From positions 1 to 64,000 of the forward strand of contig NZ_JTDL01000138.1 in the NCBI RefSeq assembly GCF_000802235.1: a DNA stretch of 64,000 nt, given 5' to 3'. The stretch comes from Sinomonas humi. GTDB lineage: Bacteria > Actinomycetota > Actinomycetes > Actinomycetales > Micrococcaceae. The position numbers and the translations under genes are program-made. Position 1 is the stretch's first letter, and every line of letters starts with the position of its first letter. Shown piece by piece: positions 41,272 through 50,123 of this stretch. The notes below the pieces were generated by a model, which was not told the DNA's origin, did no database searches, and saw only the letters and a list, made by a program, of their open reading frames with translations.

Positions 41272-44200
41272 ATGGGCTTCAACAATCCGTCCATACGGTG
41301 GCAGGACCTCCACGACATTCTGGTCGGCAAAGAGGTCCACCTCGACCGCACCGGAGCCGGACGAGCACCCGAACAGCACGACGGCGGCGACAGCCCCGCG
41401 TGGTCGCGCAAGCGCGGGCCGTATATCCCCCTGCCGCAGCTCACAAGCGCTGCCCAGACAAGCGCTGCTCAGGCGCACGCTGCCCAAGCAGACGCTGCCC
41501 AGACAAGCGCTGCCCAGGGTGACTCGAGACGGGAAGCCGGGACGCCGCCGTCGTGCTTCGCCCTCCCGCACGTCCCCTACGCCGAGCTGCACGCCCACTC
41601 GCATTACAGCTTCCTCGACGGCGTCTCCTCTCCGGAGGAACTCGTGGAAGAGGCCGTGAAGCTTGGCCTGCACGCCTTGGCGATCACGGACCATGACGGC
41701 TTCTACGGGGTCGTGCGGCTCGCCGAAGCCGCGGAGGCTTACGGCCTCAAGACGGTGTTCGGCGCCGAGCTCTCGCTCGCGTTGTCCGCACCGCAGAACG
41801 GGGTGCCCGACCCGGAGGGCGAGCACCTCGTGGTCCTTGCCCGGGGTGAGGAGGGCTACCATCGCCTGGCCGGCGCCATCACCGCAGCACAGCTCGCGGA
41901 GGGAGCGGAGAAGGGCCGCCCCGTGTACCGGCTCGAGGACCTCGCCGAGCGTCTCCGCGGCCATGTGCTCGTCCTCACCGGCTGCCGCAAAGGTGCGGTC
42001 CGGCAGGCGCTGGCGAACGACGGCGAGCTGGCCGCCGAGCGCGAAATGCGGCGCCTCGTGCGCCTCTTCGGCGAGGACGGGGTGTCGGTCGAGCTCTTCG
42101 ACCACGGCAATCCTCTCGACAGCGCCCACAACGACGCCCTTGCGGCCATCGCGGCCCGGCTCGCGCTACCGCTCGTGGCTACCAACGCGGTTCACTATGC
42201 AGACCCTGCCCGCCATCCCCTCGCAACCGCCGTCGCTGCTGTCCGAGCGCGGCGAAGCCTCGACGAGGCGGACGGCTGGCTCCCCGCGAGCGACGGCGCG
42301 CACCTGCGCAGCGGGGCCGAGATGGCCCGGAAGTTCTCCCGCTATCCGGGCGCCCTCGAGAACACAGTGCGTTTCGCCGACGAGCTCGCGTTCCCACTGC
42401 GCTCCGCCCGCCCCAAGCTCCCGAAGCAAGAGGTCCCGGAGGGGCACACGCCCATGACCTACCTCCGGGTGCTCGTCGAGCGCGGGCTCGTGGATCGGTA
42501 CGGCACGCCGGGAGTGGATTGGCGGGGGCCCGCCCCGGTCGAGGACGTGAGACGTCGCGTGGAGCAGGAGCTCGACGTGATCGAGCGGAAGGACTTTCCC
42601 GGCTACTTCCTCATCGTGCACGAGCTCGTCCAGTTCGCACGGAGTCGCGGCATCCTGTGCCAGGGCAGGGGCTCGGCCGCCAACTCGGCCGTGTGCTACC
42701 TGCTCGGCATCACCGCCGTCGACAGCATCCGCTACCGCCTCCCATTCGAACGGTTCCTCTCGAGCCTCCGAGAGGAGGAGCCGGACATCGACGTCGACTT
42801 CGATTCCGACCGGCGCGAAGAAGTGATCCAGCACGCCTACGAAAAGTACGGACGGGCCAACGCCGCGCAGGTCGCGAACGTCGTGAGCTACCGCCCCAAG
42901 AACGCTGTTCGGGACGTCGCCAAGGCTCTCGGGTACAGCCAAGGGCAGCAGGACGCATGGTCCAAGCGACTCGAGCGCTGGGACGCGCTCTCCGAGGCGC
43001 GCCGCCCCGAAAGCGAGCACGGCGAGCGCGGTTCAGACGACGACGGCATCCCCCCGCGTGTTCTGGCGCTCGCCGAGCAGCTGCTGGGCGCCCCACGCCA
43101 TTTGGGCATCCATTCGGGCGGGATGGTGCTCACCGAACGGCCTGTGGGCGAGGTCGTCCCCATCGAGCATGCACGGATGGAGGGCCGCACAGTTCTGCAG
43201 TGGGACAAGGACGACTGCGAATGGATGGGACTCGTCAAGTTCGATCTGCTGGGACTCGGAATGCTCGCGGCGTTGCAGTACTGCTTCGACCTCGTCGATG
43301 AGCACTTCGGCGAGCGCTGGCGGATCGAGGACATCCCCAAGGAGGAACCAGCGGTCTACGACATGCTGTGCCGGGCTGATTCGGTGGGCGTGTTCCAAGT
43401 GGAGTCGCGGGCTCAGATGAGCACTCTTCCCCGGCTCCGGCCGCGGCGCTTCTACGACCTCGTCGTCGAGATCGCGCTCATCCGGCCGGGGCCCATTCAG
43501 GGCGGGGCCGTCCATCCGTACATCCGTCGACGGGCGGGCGAGGAGGATGTCACCTACCCGCATCCCCTGCTCGTGCCCGTCCTCGAGCGGACACTGGGAG
43601 TGCCGCTCTTCCAAGAGCAGCTCATGCAGATGGCTATGGCGATCGGCAACTGCACGGCCGAGGATGCCGACCTCCTGCGCCGTGCCATGGGATCAAAGCG
43701 CGGCGTCGAGCGGATCGGGAGCCTCCACGACAAGCTGTTCGCGGGCATGGCCGCCAACGGCCTCTCGCCTGAGGAGTCCAAGGCGATCTACACCCAGATC
43801 GCAGCGTTCGCCGATTTCGGCTTCGCGGAATCGCACTCGATCAGCTTCGCGGTTCTCGTCTATGCGAGTTCATGGCTCAAGCTCCACTATCCCGGGGCCT
43901 TTCTCGCCGCGCTCCTGCGGGCCCAGCCCATGGGGTTCTACTCGCCACAGACCCTCGTCGCCGACGCCCGGCGGCACGGGGTCACGGTGCTGCGCCCGTG
44001 CATCCTCCGCTCGCAGGCGGAGGCGTGCCTCGAGCCGCTCGAGGAGCCGGAGCCTCATCAGGGTATGGGCTCGTGCCTCGAGTTCGACCAACCGGAGCCG
44101 GGGCCGTTCGATCCGGAAGCCCCAGACCGCAGCGCGGAGCACCGGCGTGATGCCTCGTGCGCGGTGCGGATGGGCCTCTCGAGCGTCACTGGAATCGGAA

Positions 44201-44862
44201 AGGACCTCGCCGAGCGGATCGTCGCAGAGCGTGTGGCGAACGGCCCGTACGGAGACCTGGCTGAGCTCTCTCGGCGAGTCGGTGTCTCGTCAGAGCAACT
44301 CGAAGCCCTCTCCTCCGCGGGAGCATTCGAGGTGCTCGGCCTCACGCGGCGCGAGGCCCTCTGGCGGTCGGGAGCTGCGGCGCTCGAACGGCCTGGGCAG
44401 CTGCCCGGGAGCCAGCCGTTCGTGCAGCCGCCCCTCCTGCCCGAGCTCGGCCCCGAGGAAGCCGTCGCTAGCGACCTCTGGGCCACCGGGGTCGCCCCGG
44501 ACGATCACCCCGTTCGGCACGCGCGGGCTGGGCTCGACGCCCGAGGCGTGCTTCGGATCGACCAGCTACGGCGTGCGGAGCCGGGGAGCCGCATCGAGGC
44601 CGCCGGTGTCGTGACGCACCGCCAGCGTCCGGGGACCGCTCAAGGCATCACGTTCATGAACCTCGAGGACGAGACGGGGATCCTCAACGTGGTCTGCAGT
44701 CGGGGCGTGTGGACGCGATACCGCCGCGTAGCTCAGGGGGCCGGGGCCATGGTGGTGCGCGGAATCCTCGAGCGCTCGAAGGAGGGCGTGACCAATCTGG
44801 TCGCGGACCGCCTCGAGCCGCTCAGGCTTTCCGCGAAGACGTCATCCCGCAACTTCCGCTGA
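41272..44862 (+). CDS. dnaE2: Error-prone DNA polymerase III alpha subunit DnaE2
   Basis: This is a 1196-residue C-family polymerase that carries out translesion synthesis after SOS induction. The PHP domain begins near 103 (YAELHAHSHYSFLDG). The polymerase acidic triad is in EPDIDVDFDSDRREE (near 503), with GRGSAANSAVCYLLGIT before it and SVGVFQVESRAQMSTLPRL later. An OB-fold near the C-terminus (AGVVTHRQRPGTAQGITF) and no separate tau-binding tail fit DnaE2. Residues 58-82 are an inserted SAAQ repeat. ATG 41272 has GAGGAGGAACGA upstream. The gap from imuB is 163 bp and holds the iteron-like array. Confidence 0.95.
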   Translation: MGFNNPSIRWQDLHDILVGKEVHLDRTGAGRAPEQHDGGDSPAWSRKRGPYIPLPQLTSAAQTSAAQAHAAQADAAQTSAAQGDSRREAGTPPSCFALPHVPYAELHAHSHYSFLDGVSSPEELVEEAVKLGLHALAITDHDGFYGVVRLAEAAEAYGLKTVFGAELSLALSAPQNGVPDPEGEHLVVLARGEEGYHRLAGAITAAQLAEGAEKGRPVYRLEDLAERLRGHVLVLTGCRKGAVRQALANDGELAAEREMRRLVRLFGEDGVSVELFDHGNPLDSAHNDALAAIAARLALPLVATNAVHYADPARHPLATAVAAVRARRSLDEADGWLPASDGAHLRSGAEMARKFSRYPGALENTVRFADELAFPLRSARPKLPKQEVPEGHTPMTYLRVLVERGLVDRYGTPGVDWRGPAPVEDVRRRVEQELDVIERKDFPGYFLIVHELVQFARSRGILCQGRGSAANSAVCYLLGITAVDSIRYRLPFERFLSSLREEEPDIDVDFDSDRREEVIQHAYEKYGRANAAQVANVVSYRPKNAVRDVAKALGYSQGQQDAWSKRLERWDALSEARRPESEHGERGSDDDGIPPRVLALAEQLLGAPRHLGIHSGGMVLTERPVGEVVPIEHARMEGRTVLQWDKDDCEWMGLVKFDLLGLGMLAALQYCFDLVDEHFGERWRIEDIPKEEPAVYDMLCRADSVGVFQVESRAQMSTLPRLRPRRFYDLVVEIALIRPGPIQGGAVHPYIRRRAGEEDVTYPHPLLVPVLERTLGVPLFQEQLMQMAMAIGNCTAEDADLLRRAMGSKRGVERIGSLHDKLFAGMAANGLSPEESKAIYTQIAAFADFGFAESHSISFAVLVYASSWLKLHYPGAFLAALLRAQPMGFYSPQTLVADARRHGVTVLRPCILRSQAEACLEPLEEPEPHQGMGSCLEFDQPEPGPFDPEAPDRSAEHRRDASCAVRMGLSSVTGIGKDLAERIVAERVANGPYGDLAELSRRVGVSSEQLEALSSAGAFEVLGLTRREALWRSGAAALERPGQLPGSQPFVQPPLLPELGPEEAVASDLWATGVAPDDHPVRHARAGLDARGVLRIDQLRRAEPGSRIEAAGVVTHRQRPGTAQGITFMNLEDETGILNVVCSRGVWTRYRRVAQGAGAMVVRGILERSKEGVTNLVADRLEPLRLSAKTSSRNFR
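41443..41517 (+). repeat. 15-bp tandem repeat x5 within dnaE2
   Basis: Five 15-bp units (first ACAAGCGCTGCCCAG at 41443, then 41458, 41473, 41488, 41503) encode TSAAQ, TSAAQ, AHAAQ, ADAAQ and TSAAQ between the N-terminal segment and the PHP domain of DnaE2. They are in frame and form a flexible linker. Confidence 0.92.
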
Positions 44863-44895
44863 CATGACCGCCGGTTGTGACATGACCGCCGGTTG
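44860..44895. repeat. 18-bp tandem repeat x2 starting at the dnaE2 stop
   Basis: TGACATGACCGCCGGTTG occurs at 44860-44877 and again at 44878-44895; a degenerate third copy runs to about 44916. The first copy begins with the TGA stop of dnaE2. It fills most of the space before the end of the convergent VOC gene. Confidence 0.9.
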
Positions 44896-44928
44896 ATCGA
44901 CTGACCGCCTGATTTAATCGACAGCCCT

Positions 44929-45327
44929 TCACTGTCCAGCTGGCGGACGGCCGGCCTCCCACAGCCCCAGCACGTTGCCCTCGGAGTCCTCGAAATAAGC
45001 CGCGAAGCCCATCTGGCCCACGGGCATCTTGGGCACGACGGTCTTGCCGCCAAGCGACTCGACCTTCGCCAACGCCGTGTCGATGTCCTCGACGTCAACG
45101 GTGATCACGGGAGTCCGGGGGAACTGCTCATTCCGGGTGTACATGCCTCCGTTGATGCTGCCTGGCTCGAGTGGCGAACCCGATTCGTCCGAAGGTGTGG
45201 TTCCGACCATCGTGTAGTCCATCTCGGGAACCGGCATGATGTTCCAGCCGAAGGCCTCGGTGTAGAACGTCTTCGCGCGGGCCGAATCGTCCGCGGGGAT
45301 CTCGAAGTGCACAACTTTTCCAGACAT
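44929..45327 (-). CDS. VOC-family (glyoxalase/bleomycin-resistance fold) protein
   Basis: This 132-residue protein has two beta-alpha-beta-beta-beta modules, seen as KVVHFEIPADDSARAKTFYT then AFGWNI at the start and PVITVDVEDIDTALAKVESL then GGKTVVPKMPVGQMGFAAYF in the second half, with DSEGNVLGLWE at the end. This is the layout of one-chain VOC proteins that bind a metal between modules. His8, Glu and other possible ligands are present, but the substrate is unknown. The start at ATG 45327 is supported by GGAAGG. It is convergent with dnaE2. Confidence 0.87.
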   Translation of the reverse strand: MSGKVVHFEIPADDSARAKTFYTEAFGWNIMPVPEMDYTMVGTTPSDESGSPLEPGSINGGMYTRNEQFPRTPVITVDVEDIDTALAKVESLGGKTVVPKMPVGQMGFAAYFEDSEGNVLGLWEAGRPPAGQ

Positions 45328-45473
45328 GGTGGCGCCTTCCTGTCTTCTCTGCCCGCCCTCCCCGAGTCGGCTCATAGCCGACACCGCGATTCTCAGCGGG
45401 TCCCATCGGGCCGTCAACGGTCGGATCGGCGAGGTGTCGGAAGCGCCGCCGGGGACCGTGACATGATGCTCCG

Positions 45474-46439
45474 GTGACACTCGCGGCCCCGCTCCCCCGA
45501 ACCGGCTTCGGTGACGCAGGGGACGAGTGGGAGGCGCCCGAGCACTATTCGCTCGCAGCGACGTGCTTCCCTCTGCAACGCGGCGACGGCGACCCGACAT
45601 TTGCTGCCCATCCCGGCGGACTCTGGACGGCCTTCCGCACGCCGCATGGCCCCGCATCCGTACTCCTCACCCAAGCCCCGGGTGAGGTGCGCGCGCGTGC
45701 GTGGGGCGAGGGGGCGGCGTCGGCCATCGCCTCAGTGCCAGCGCTCCTGGGGCTCACGGATTCGTGGGAGGCGTTCGACGGCGAAGGGTTCCTCGCGTCG
45801 CTGCCGCCCCTCGTGCGGGAGGCACGACGGCGGAATCCCGGACTGCGGCTCCCCGCGACCGGAAGGGTGATCGATGCGCTCGTGCCGACCATCCTCGAGC
45901 AGAAGGTAACGACGTTCGAGGCTCGGCGCGCCTACCGCTATCTACTGCGCCGGTTCGGTTCGCCTGCGCCGGGCGCCGGCCGGGTTGCGCCCGCGAGCCT
46001 TGTGCTCGCTCCGACCGTGGCTGAGTGGCTCCGTGTGCCGTCGTGGGAATGGCATCGCGCGGGCGTCGGGCCCCAGCGCTCGGCGACGGTCATGCGCACG
46101 CTGCGCTCGGCGTCGGGCCTCGAGCGACTAGCCGCAAAACCCGCAGCCGAGGCCACGACAGCGCTGCAGACGATCCCGGGCATCGGGGTCTGGACGGCCG
46201 CGGAGGTCACGCAGCGGACGCATGCCGACCCAGACTCCATTTCGGTGGGCGACTTCCACCTCGCCAAATTCGTCGGCCACGCCCTGACGGGGCAGCGGAC
46301 CGACGATGCGGGGATGCTCCGTCTCCTCGAGCCATGGCGCGGCCAGCGGCAGCGAATCGTGCGACTGCTCCTGCTCTCGGGAGTGCGCGCCCCACGGTTC
46401 GGGCCGAAGCTGACCATTCAAGACCATCGGGCGCACTGA
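45474..46439 (+). CDS. DNA-3-methyladenine glycosylase II-like (AlkA/HhH-GPD)
   Basis: This 321-residue base-excision glycosylase excises alkylated purines. The helix-hairpin-helix is at about 230 (LQTIPGIGVWTAAEVTQRTH) and the catalytic aspartate near 259 in ISVGDFHLAKF. Upstream, LVPTILEQKVTTFEARRAYR is the conserved HhH-GPD helix. The start is GTG 45474; CATGAT ends 6 nt before it, so a leaderless start is possible. Its TGA overlaps the ATG of the next gene (TGATG). Together with the nearby mutasome it enlarges a DNA-damage neighbourhood. Confidence 0.88.
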   Translation: MTLAAPLPRTGFGDAGDEWEAPEHYSLAATCFPLQRGDGDPTFAAHPGGLWTAFRTPHGPASVLLTQAPGEVRARAWGEGAASAIASVPALLGLTDSWEAFDGEGFLASLPPLVREARRRNPGLRLPATGRVIDALVPTILEQKVTTFEARRAYRYLLRRFGSPAPGAGRVAPASLVLAPTVAEWLRVPSWEWHRAGVGPQRSATVMRTLRSASGLERLAAKPAAEATTALQTIPGIGVWTAAEVTQRTHADPDSISVGDFHLAKFVGHALTGQRTDDAGMLRLLEPWRGQRQRIVRLLLLSGVRAPRFGPKLTIQDHRAH

Positions 46440-47671
46440 TGCCCCTGGCCATCACTGGAGCCGCCCTGCTCATTCTCGGGGCCATCGCGGTGGCCACAGG
46501 GCTCCTGCCGTGGCCGGCGCTGGGAGCACTGGCTGACCGCGTCGTCCCAATTCTCGCCTTCGTCGTGGCGATCACCGTCGTCACAGAGCTGCTCAACGCC
46601 TCCGGCCTGTTCGAATGGATCGCACGGCACTTCCGGCGCTGGGGACGCGGCCGGGCCTTCTACCTGTGGATCCTGGTCGCGGGACTCTCGCTCGCCGCGA
46701 CCATCTTCCTTTCGCTCGACACTACTGCTGTCCTGCTCACGCCAATCGTGGTTGTCCTCGCGCGCCGCTGCGGGCTCCCGCCGCTCCCGTTCGCCCTCAC
46801 GACGGTGTGGCTCGCGAACACCGCCTCGCTGCTCCTGCCTGTCTCCAACCTGACGAACCTGCTGGCGCTGCACACGTTCGGGGACATTTCCCCCGCGTCC
46901 TTCGCAGGCCGGATGGCCCTGCCCGCGGTGTGGTGCGCGCTCGTGCCGCTCGGAGCTATCGTCGTCCTCTTCGGCAAGGACTTGCTGGTGCGGTACGAGC
47001 TGAAACAGGCGGTTCCGGTCGTCGCTGACGACCCCTCGGCAGCTGATCCACCGCCGAGCCAGCCTGAGTCCAACCAACCAAGGTCGAGCCACCCCGTGTC
47101 AGCGGACCAGGTGCTGCTGTGGATCGGTGCTGGCGTGCTCGCTGCCCTGCTGCCTGCGCTTGTGTCGGGGATCCCGGTGTGGATTCCGGCCAGTGGAGCG
47201 GCGGCCGTGCTCGTAGCGGCTTTCGGTGTTCGGCGCCCGAGGGCGCTCCGTTGGGCACTCGTTCCGTGGCAGCTCATCGTGTTCGCGGCGGGCCTCTTCG
47301 TGGTCATGGAGGCGCTCCAACACGTCGGGGCGAGAGAGTTCGCGTCCGGGCTGCTGGGGACGGGCAATGGCCCGTTCGACCTCGTCAGGGTCTCGGCCGC
47401 AGGCGCGGCCGTGGCCAACGTTGTCAACAACCTGCCCGCCTATCTCGCGCTCGAGCAGGCAGCGGGAGCCCCCGCAAGGCTGGCAGCGCTGCTCGTCGGC
47501 GTCAACGCGGGGCCCCTCATCACGCCGTGGGCCTCGCTCGCGACGCTCATCTGGCACGAGCAGCTGCGGCGGCTCGGCGTCAAGATCTCGTGGTGGGGCT
47601 ATGCGGCTGCTGGCACGGTGCTCGTGCCCCTCATGATCGTGCCGGCGGCGCTTCTCGCCTCGCTCGCGTAG
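46439..47671 (+). CDS. ArsB/NhaD-superfamily anion or cation permease
   Basis: This is a 410-residue membrane protein with about ten to twelve helices. The superfamily fingerprints are FLSLDTTAVLLTPIVVVLAR near 95, ANTASLLLPVSNLTNLLALH near 140 and AAVANVVNNLPAYLALEQA near 330. These resemble ArsB-type arsenite exporters, although a SLC13-like anion transporter is also possible. No arsenic genes adjoin, so arsenite export is not asserted. A hydrophilic loop of about 40 residues (DDPSAADPPPSQPESNQPRS) splits the two halves. Translation is coupled to the alkA-like gene by a 1-bp overlap. Confidence 0.8.
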   Translation: MPLAITGAALLILGAIAVATGLLPWPALGALADRVVPILAFVVAITVVTELLNASGLFEWIARHFRRWGRGRAFYLWILVAGLSLAATIFLSLDTTAVLLTPIVVVLARRCGLPPLPFALTTVWLANTASLLLPVSNLTNLLALHTFGDISPASFAGRMALPAVWCALVPLGAIVVLFGKDLLVRYELKQAVPVVADDPSAADPPPSQPESNQPRSSHPVSADQVLLWIGAGVLAALLPALVSGIPVWIPASGAAAVLVAAFGVRRPRALRWALVPWQLIVFAAGLFVVMEALQHVGAREFASGLLGTGNGPFDLVRVSAAGAAVANVVNNLPAYLALEQAAGAPARLAALLVGVNAGPLITPWASLATLIWHEQLRRLGVKISWWGYAAAGTVLVPLMIVPAALLASLA

Positions 47672-47803
47672 CTCGCCTTCACCCGTATAAGGGCGCCGCG
47701 GCTCCTTCCCGCCCGGTTGTGTTTCCTCAATCACTCGGAACTCGGCGCGCCGCGCGCGACACGGCGAAACCCTAGCCCAGAAACGGGCCGGAGCGCGGCG
47801 CTG

Positions 47804-49492
47804 TCAGCCTGCGAGGCCCAGCCGCTCGATGGCCTCGTCACGCATCTCGACCTTCCGGACCTTGCCGGAGACGGTCATGGGGAAGCTCGAGCGGAGGTCG
47901 ATGTATCGGGGAATCTTGTAGTGCGCGAGGCGCCCCCGGCAGAATTCCGCGACGGCGTCGGCGTCAAGCGGCTCAGCTCCAGGCTTCAAGATGATGCAGG
48001 CCATGAGCTCCTCGCCATACTTCTCGTCGGGGACTCCGATCACCTGCACGTCCTGGATGCTCGGGTGCTCGTAGAGGAATTCCTCGATCTCGCGAGGGTA
48101 GATGTTCTCGCCGCCCCGGATCACGAGGTCTTTGATACGGCCCTCGATCACGATGTACCCGTCGTCGTCCATGCGTGCGAGGTCTCCTGTGTGCATCCAG
48201 CCCTCGGTGTCGATGGCCTCTGCCGTCTTGTCCGGCTGGTCCCAGTATCCCGCCATGACGGCGTAGCCCCGCGTGCAGAGCTCCCCGATCTCGCCCCGTT
48301 CCACGAGATCCCCGCCCGGATCGATGATCTTGCTCTCGAGGTGCGGCATGGTCCGTCCCACCGTCTCGGTCCGGTGCGCAATGGAGTCGCCGAGTCGGGT
48401 CATTGTAGATACCGGCGACGTTTCGGTCATGCCGTAGCAAATGGCCACGTCCTCCATATGCATGTCGGAGATGACTCGCTTCATGACTTCGATCGGGCAG
48501 GTGGACCCCGCCATGACCCCGGTTCGGAGGGTGTCCAGACGATACGAGTCGAAGTCGGGCAACGCGAGCTCCGCGATGAACATGGTCGGCACCCCGTACA
48601 GCGAAGTTCCGGCGAAGTCCTGCACTGCCTTGAGCGTGGCGGCGGGATTGAAGCCTCGGCCGGGCAGGATGGTGGCACAGCCGTGCGAGAACGCGTTGAG
48701 GTTCCCGATGACCATGCCGAAGCAGTGGTAGAAGGGCACGGGGATGACGATCCGGTCCTCCTCCGTGTACCCGAGCAGCTCTCCAATCGAGAAGCCGTTG
48801 TTGAGGATGTTCCGGTGCGTCAGGGTCGCGCCCTTCGGGAACCCCGTGGTGCCGGAGGTGTATTGGATGTTGATGGGATCGTCGGGGCTGAGGGCCGCTG
48901 CTCGCTCCTCGATTGAGGCAGGGACCTCCTCGGCGCGCGCCGCAAGGGCCTCCCACGTCGACTCGTCACCTGACTCTGGCTCCCCGGCGGTGAAGGCCGC
49001 ATCTCCCGCGTTCGTCGGGGCCGGGAGGAACACGAGTTCGCGCAGCTCCGGGCATTGGGCGAGCGCCCCGCGGGCCATCGCGACGTAGTCGCTCGTGCGG
49101 TCGGACGGCGCGACCACGAGCATTCGCATACCGTTCTGCTTTACGACGAAGACAAGTTCGTGGGTCCGGTACGCGGGGTTGACATTGACCAGGATCGCTC
49201 CGATCTTCGCGATCGCGTACTGGAGGATTGTCCATTCCGCGCAGTTCGGGCTCCAGATCCCGATCCGGTCACCCGCAGATACACCGGCAGCTAGAAGCCC
49301 GCGGGCCGTCCGGTCGATGTCGTGGTCGAGCTCCCGGAAGGTCCAGCGCCGAGCGGCAGCCGGGTCGCCATCGGCCGCCGCCTCGACGAGCGCCTCGCGG
49401 TCCCCGAAGCGCTCTACGATCCTGGCGAAGTTCTCCCCTATGGTCTCCTCGAGCAGGGGCACGTCGGTCTCTCCGGCGGTGGATGACAGCAT
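47804..49492 (-). CDS. AMP-dependent acyl-CoA synthetase
   Basis: This 562-residue adenylating enzyme activates a fatty or other carboxylic acid to the CoA ester through an acyl-AMP. The core P-loop-like motif is YTSGTTGFPKGATLTHRN near 210. GMTETSPVSTM (near 355) and WMHTGDLARMDDDGYIVIEG are the other AMP-binding motifs, and the C-terminal catalytic lysine lies in PMTVSGKVRKVEM. It resembles medium/long-chain FadD-type ligases. The start at ATG 49492 follows GAGGAGGATC. No beta-oxidation gene is adjacent, so the substrate is undetermined. Confidence 0.9.
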   Translation of the reverse strand: MLSSTAGETDVPLLEETIGENFARIVERFGDREALVEAAADGDPAAARRWTFRELDHDIDRTARGLLAAGVSAGDRIGIWSPNCAEWTILQYAIAKIGAILVNVNPAYRTHELVFVVKQNGMRMLVVAPSDRTSDYVAMARGALAQCPELRELVFLPAPTNAGDAAFTAGEPESGDESTWEALAARAEEVPASIEERAAALSPDDPINIQYTSGTTGFPKGATLTHRNILNNGFSIGELLGYTEEDRIVIPVPFYHCFGMVIGNLNAFSHGCATILPGRGFNPAATLKAVQDFAGTSLYGVPTMFIAELALPDFDSYRLDTLRTGVMAGSTCPIEVMKRVISDMHMEDVAICYGMTETSPVSTMTRLGDSIAHRTETVGRTMPHLESKIIDPGGDLVERGEIGELCTRGYAVMAGYWDQPDKTAEAIDTEGWMHTGDLARMDDDGYIVIEGRIKDLVIRGGENIYPREIEEFLYEHPSIQDVQVIGVPDEKYGEELMACIILKPGAEPLDADAVAEFCRGRLAHYKIPRYIDLRSSFPMTVSGKVRKVEMRDEAIERLGLAG

Positions 49493-49621
49493 GGCTTCTG
49501 ATCCTCCTCGATCGCGGCACCGCCAGCTGCGGCTGCCAGCAGGCTAGCAAGCGCGTGCCCGGCCGGGAATGGCCCCGAGGCGGGAAGTGCCTGACAGCCC
49601 CGAAGGCACCGGAGAACGACG

Positions 49622-49654
49622 ACGGCGCCGCTCCCCGAAGGGGAACGGCGCCGT
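49622..49654 (-). terminator. Hairpin after trxA
   Basis: The arms ACGGCGCCG (49622-49630) and CGGCGCCGT (49646-49654), with an inner CCCC/GGGG pair, form an imperfect stem 15 bp after the trxA stop on the minus strand. The next gene, the acyl-CoA ligase, begins 130 bp further on. Confidence 0.65.
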
Positions 49655-49668
49655 GGCGTCGGAGGGCT

Positions 49669-50046
49669 TCAGTTCTCGCCGCGGGCTGCCTGAGCCTCAG
49701 CGACCTTGCGGTGGACGTCCTCCATGTCGAGGCCCTTGACCGCTGTGATGACCTGCTCGAGCGCCTCGGGCGGAAGCGCTCCCGGCTGCGAGAACACGAG
49801 GACCTTCTCACGGAAGGCCATGAGAGTCGGGATCGACGTGATGTTGGCCTGAGCGGCGAGGACTTGTTCGGCCTCGGTGTCGACCTTGGCGAACACGACA
49901 TCCTGGTGCTTCTCCGAGGCGGCCTCGTACGTCGGGGCGAACTGGCGGCAGGGCCCGCACCACGAGGCCCAGAAGTCGACGAGAACGATGTCGTTCTTCT
50001 CGATGGTGTCAGCGAAATCTTCGCCTGTGATGTTCTTGGTGGCCAT
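49669..50046 (-). CDS. trxA: Thioredoxin
   Basis: This 125-residue thioredoxin reduces protein disulfides in the cytosol. The redox motif is DFWASWCGPCRQFAPTYEA (Cys31 and Cys34 approximately) and the cis-proline lies in ITSIPTLMAF. The C-terminus is about 15 residues longer than in E. coli Trx and mostly helical (MEDVHRKVAEAQAARGEN). The start at ATG 50046 is chosen for GAGGAG 7 nt upstream. It stands alone between an MFS gene and an acyl-CoA ligase; thioredoxin reductase is not nearby. Confidence 0.94.
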   Translation of the reverse strand: MATKNITGEDFADTIEKNDIVLVDFWASWCGPCRQFAPTYEAASEKHQDVVFAKVDTEAEQVLAAQANITSIPTLMAFREKVLVFSQPGALPPEALEQVITAVKGLDMEDVHRKVAEAQAARGEN

Positions 50047-50123
50047 TGACGCTCTCCTCACGATTGCGGTCGTCTAAGGAATCAACGACCCGTTCCGGAG
50101 GAACATTCCCCCGACCCGCAGCC

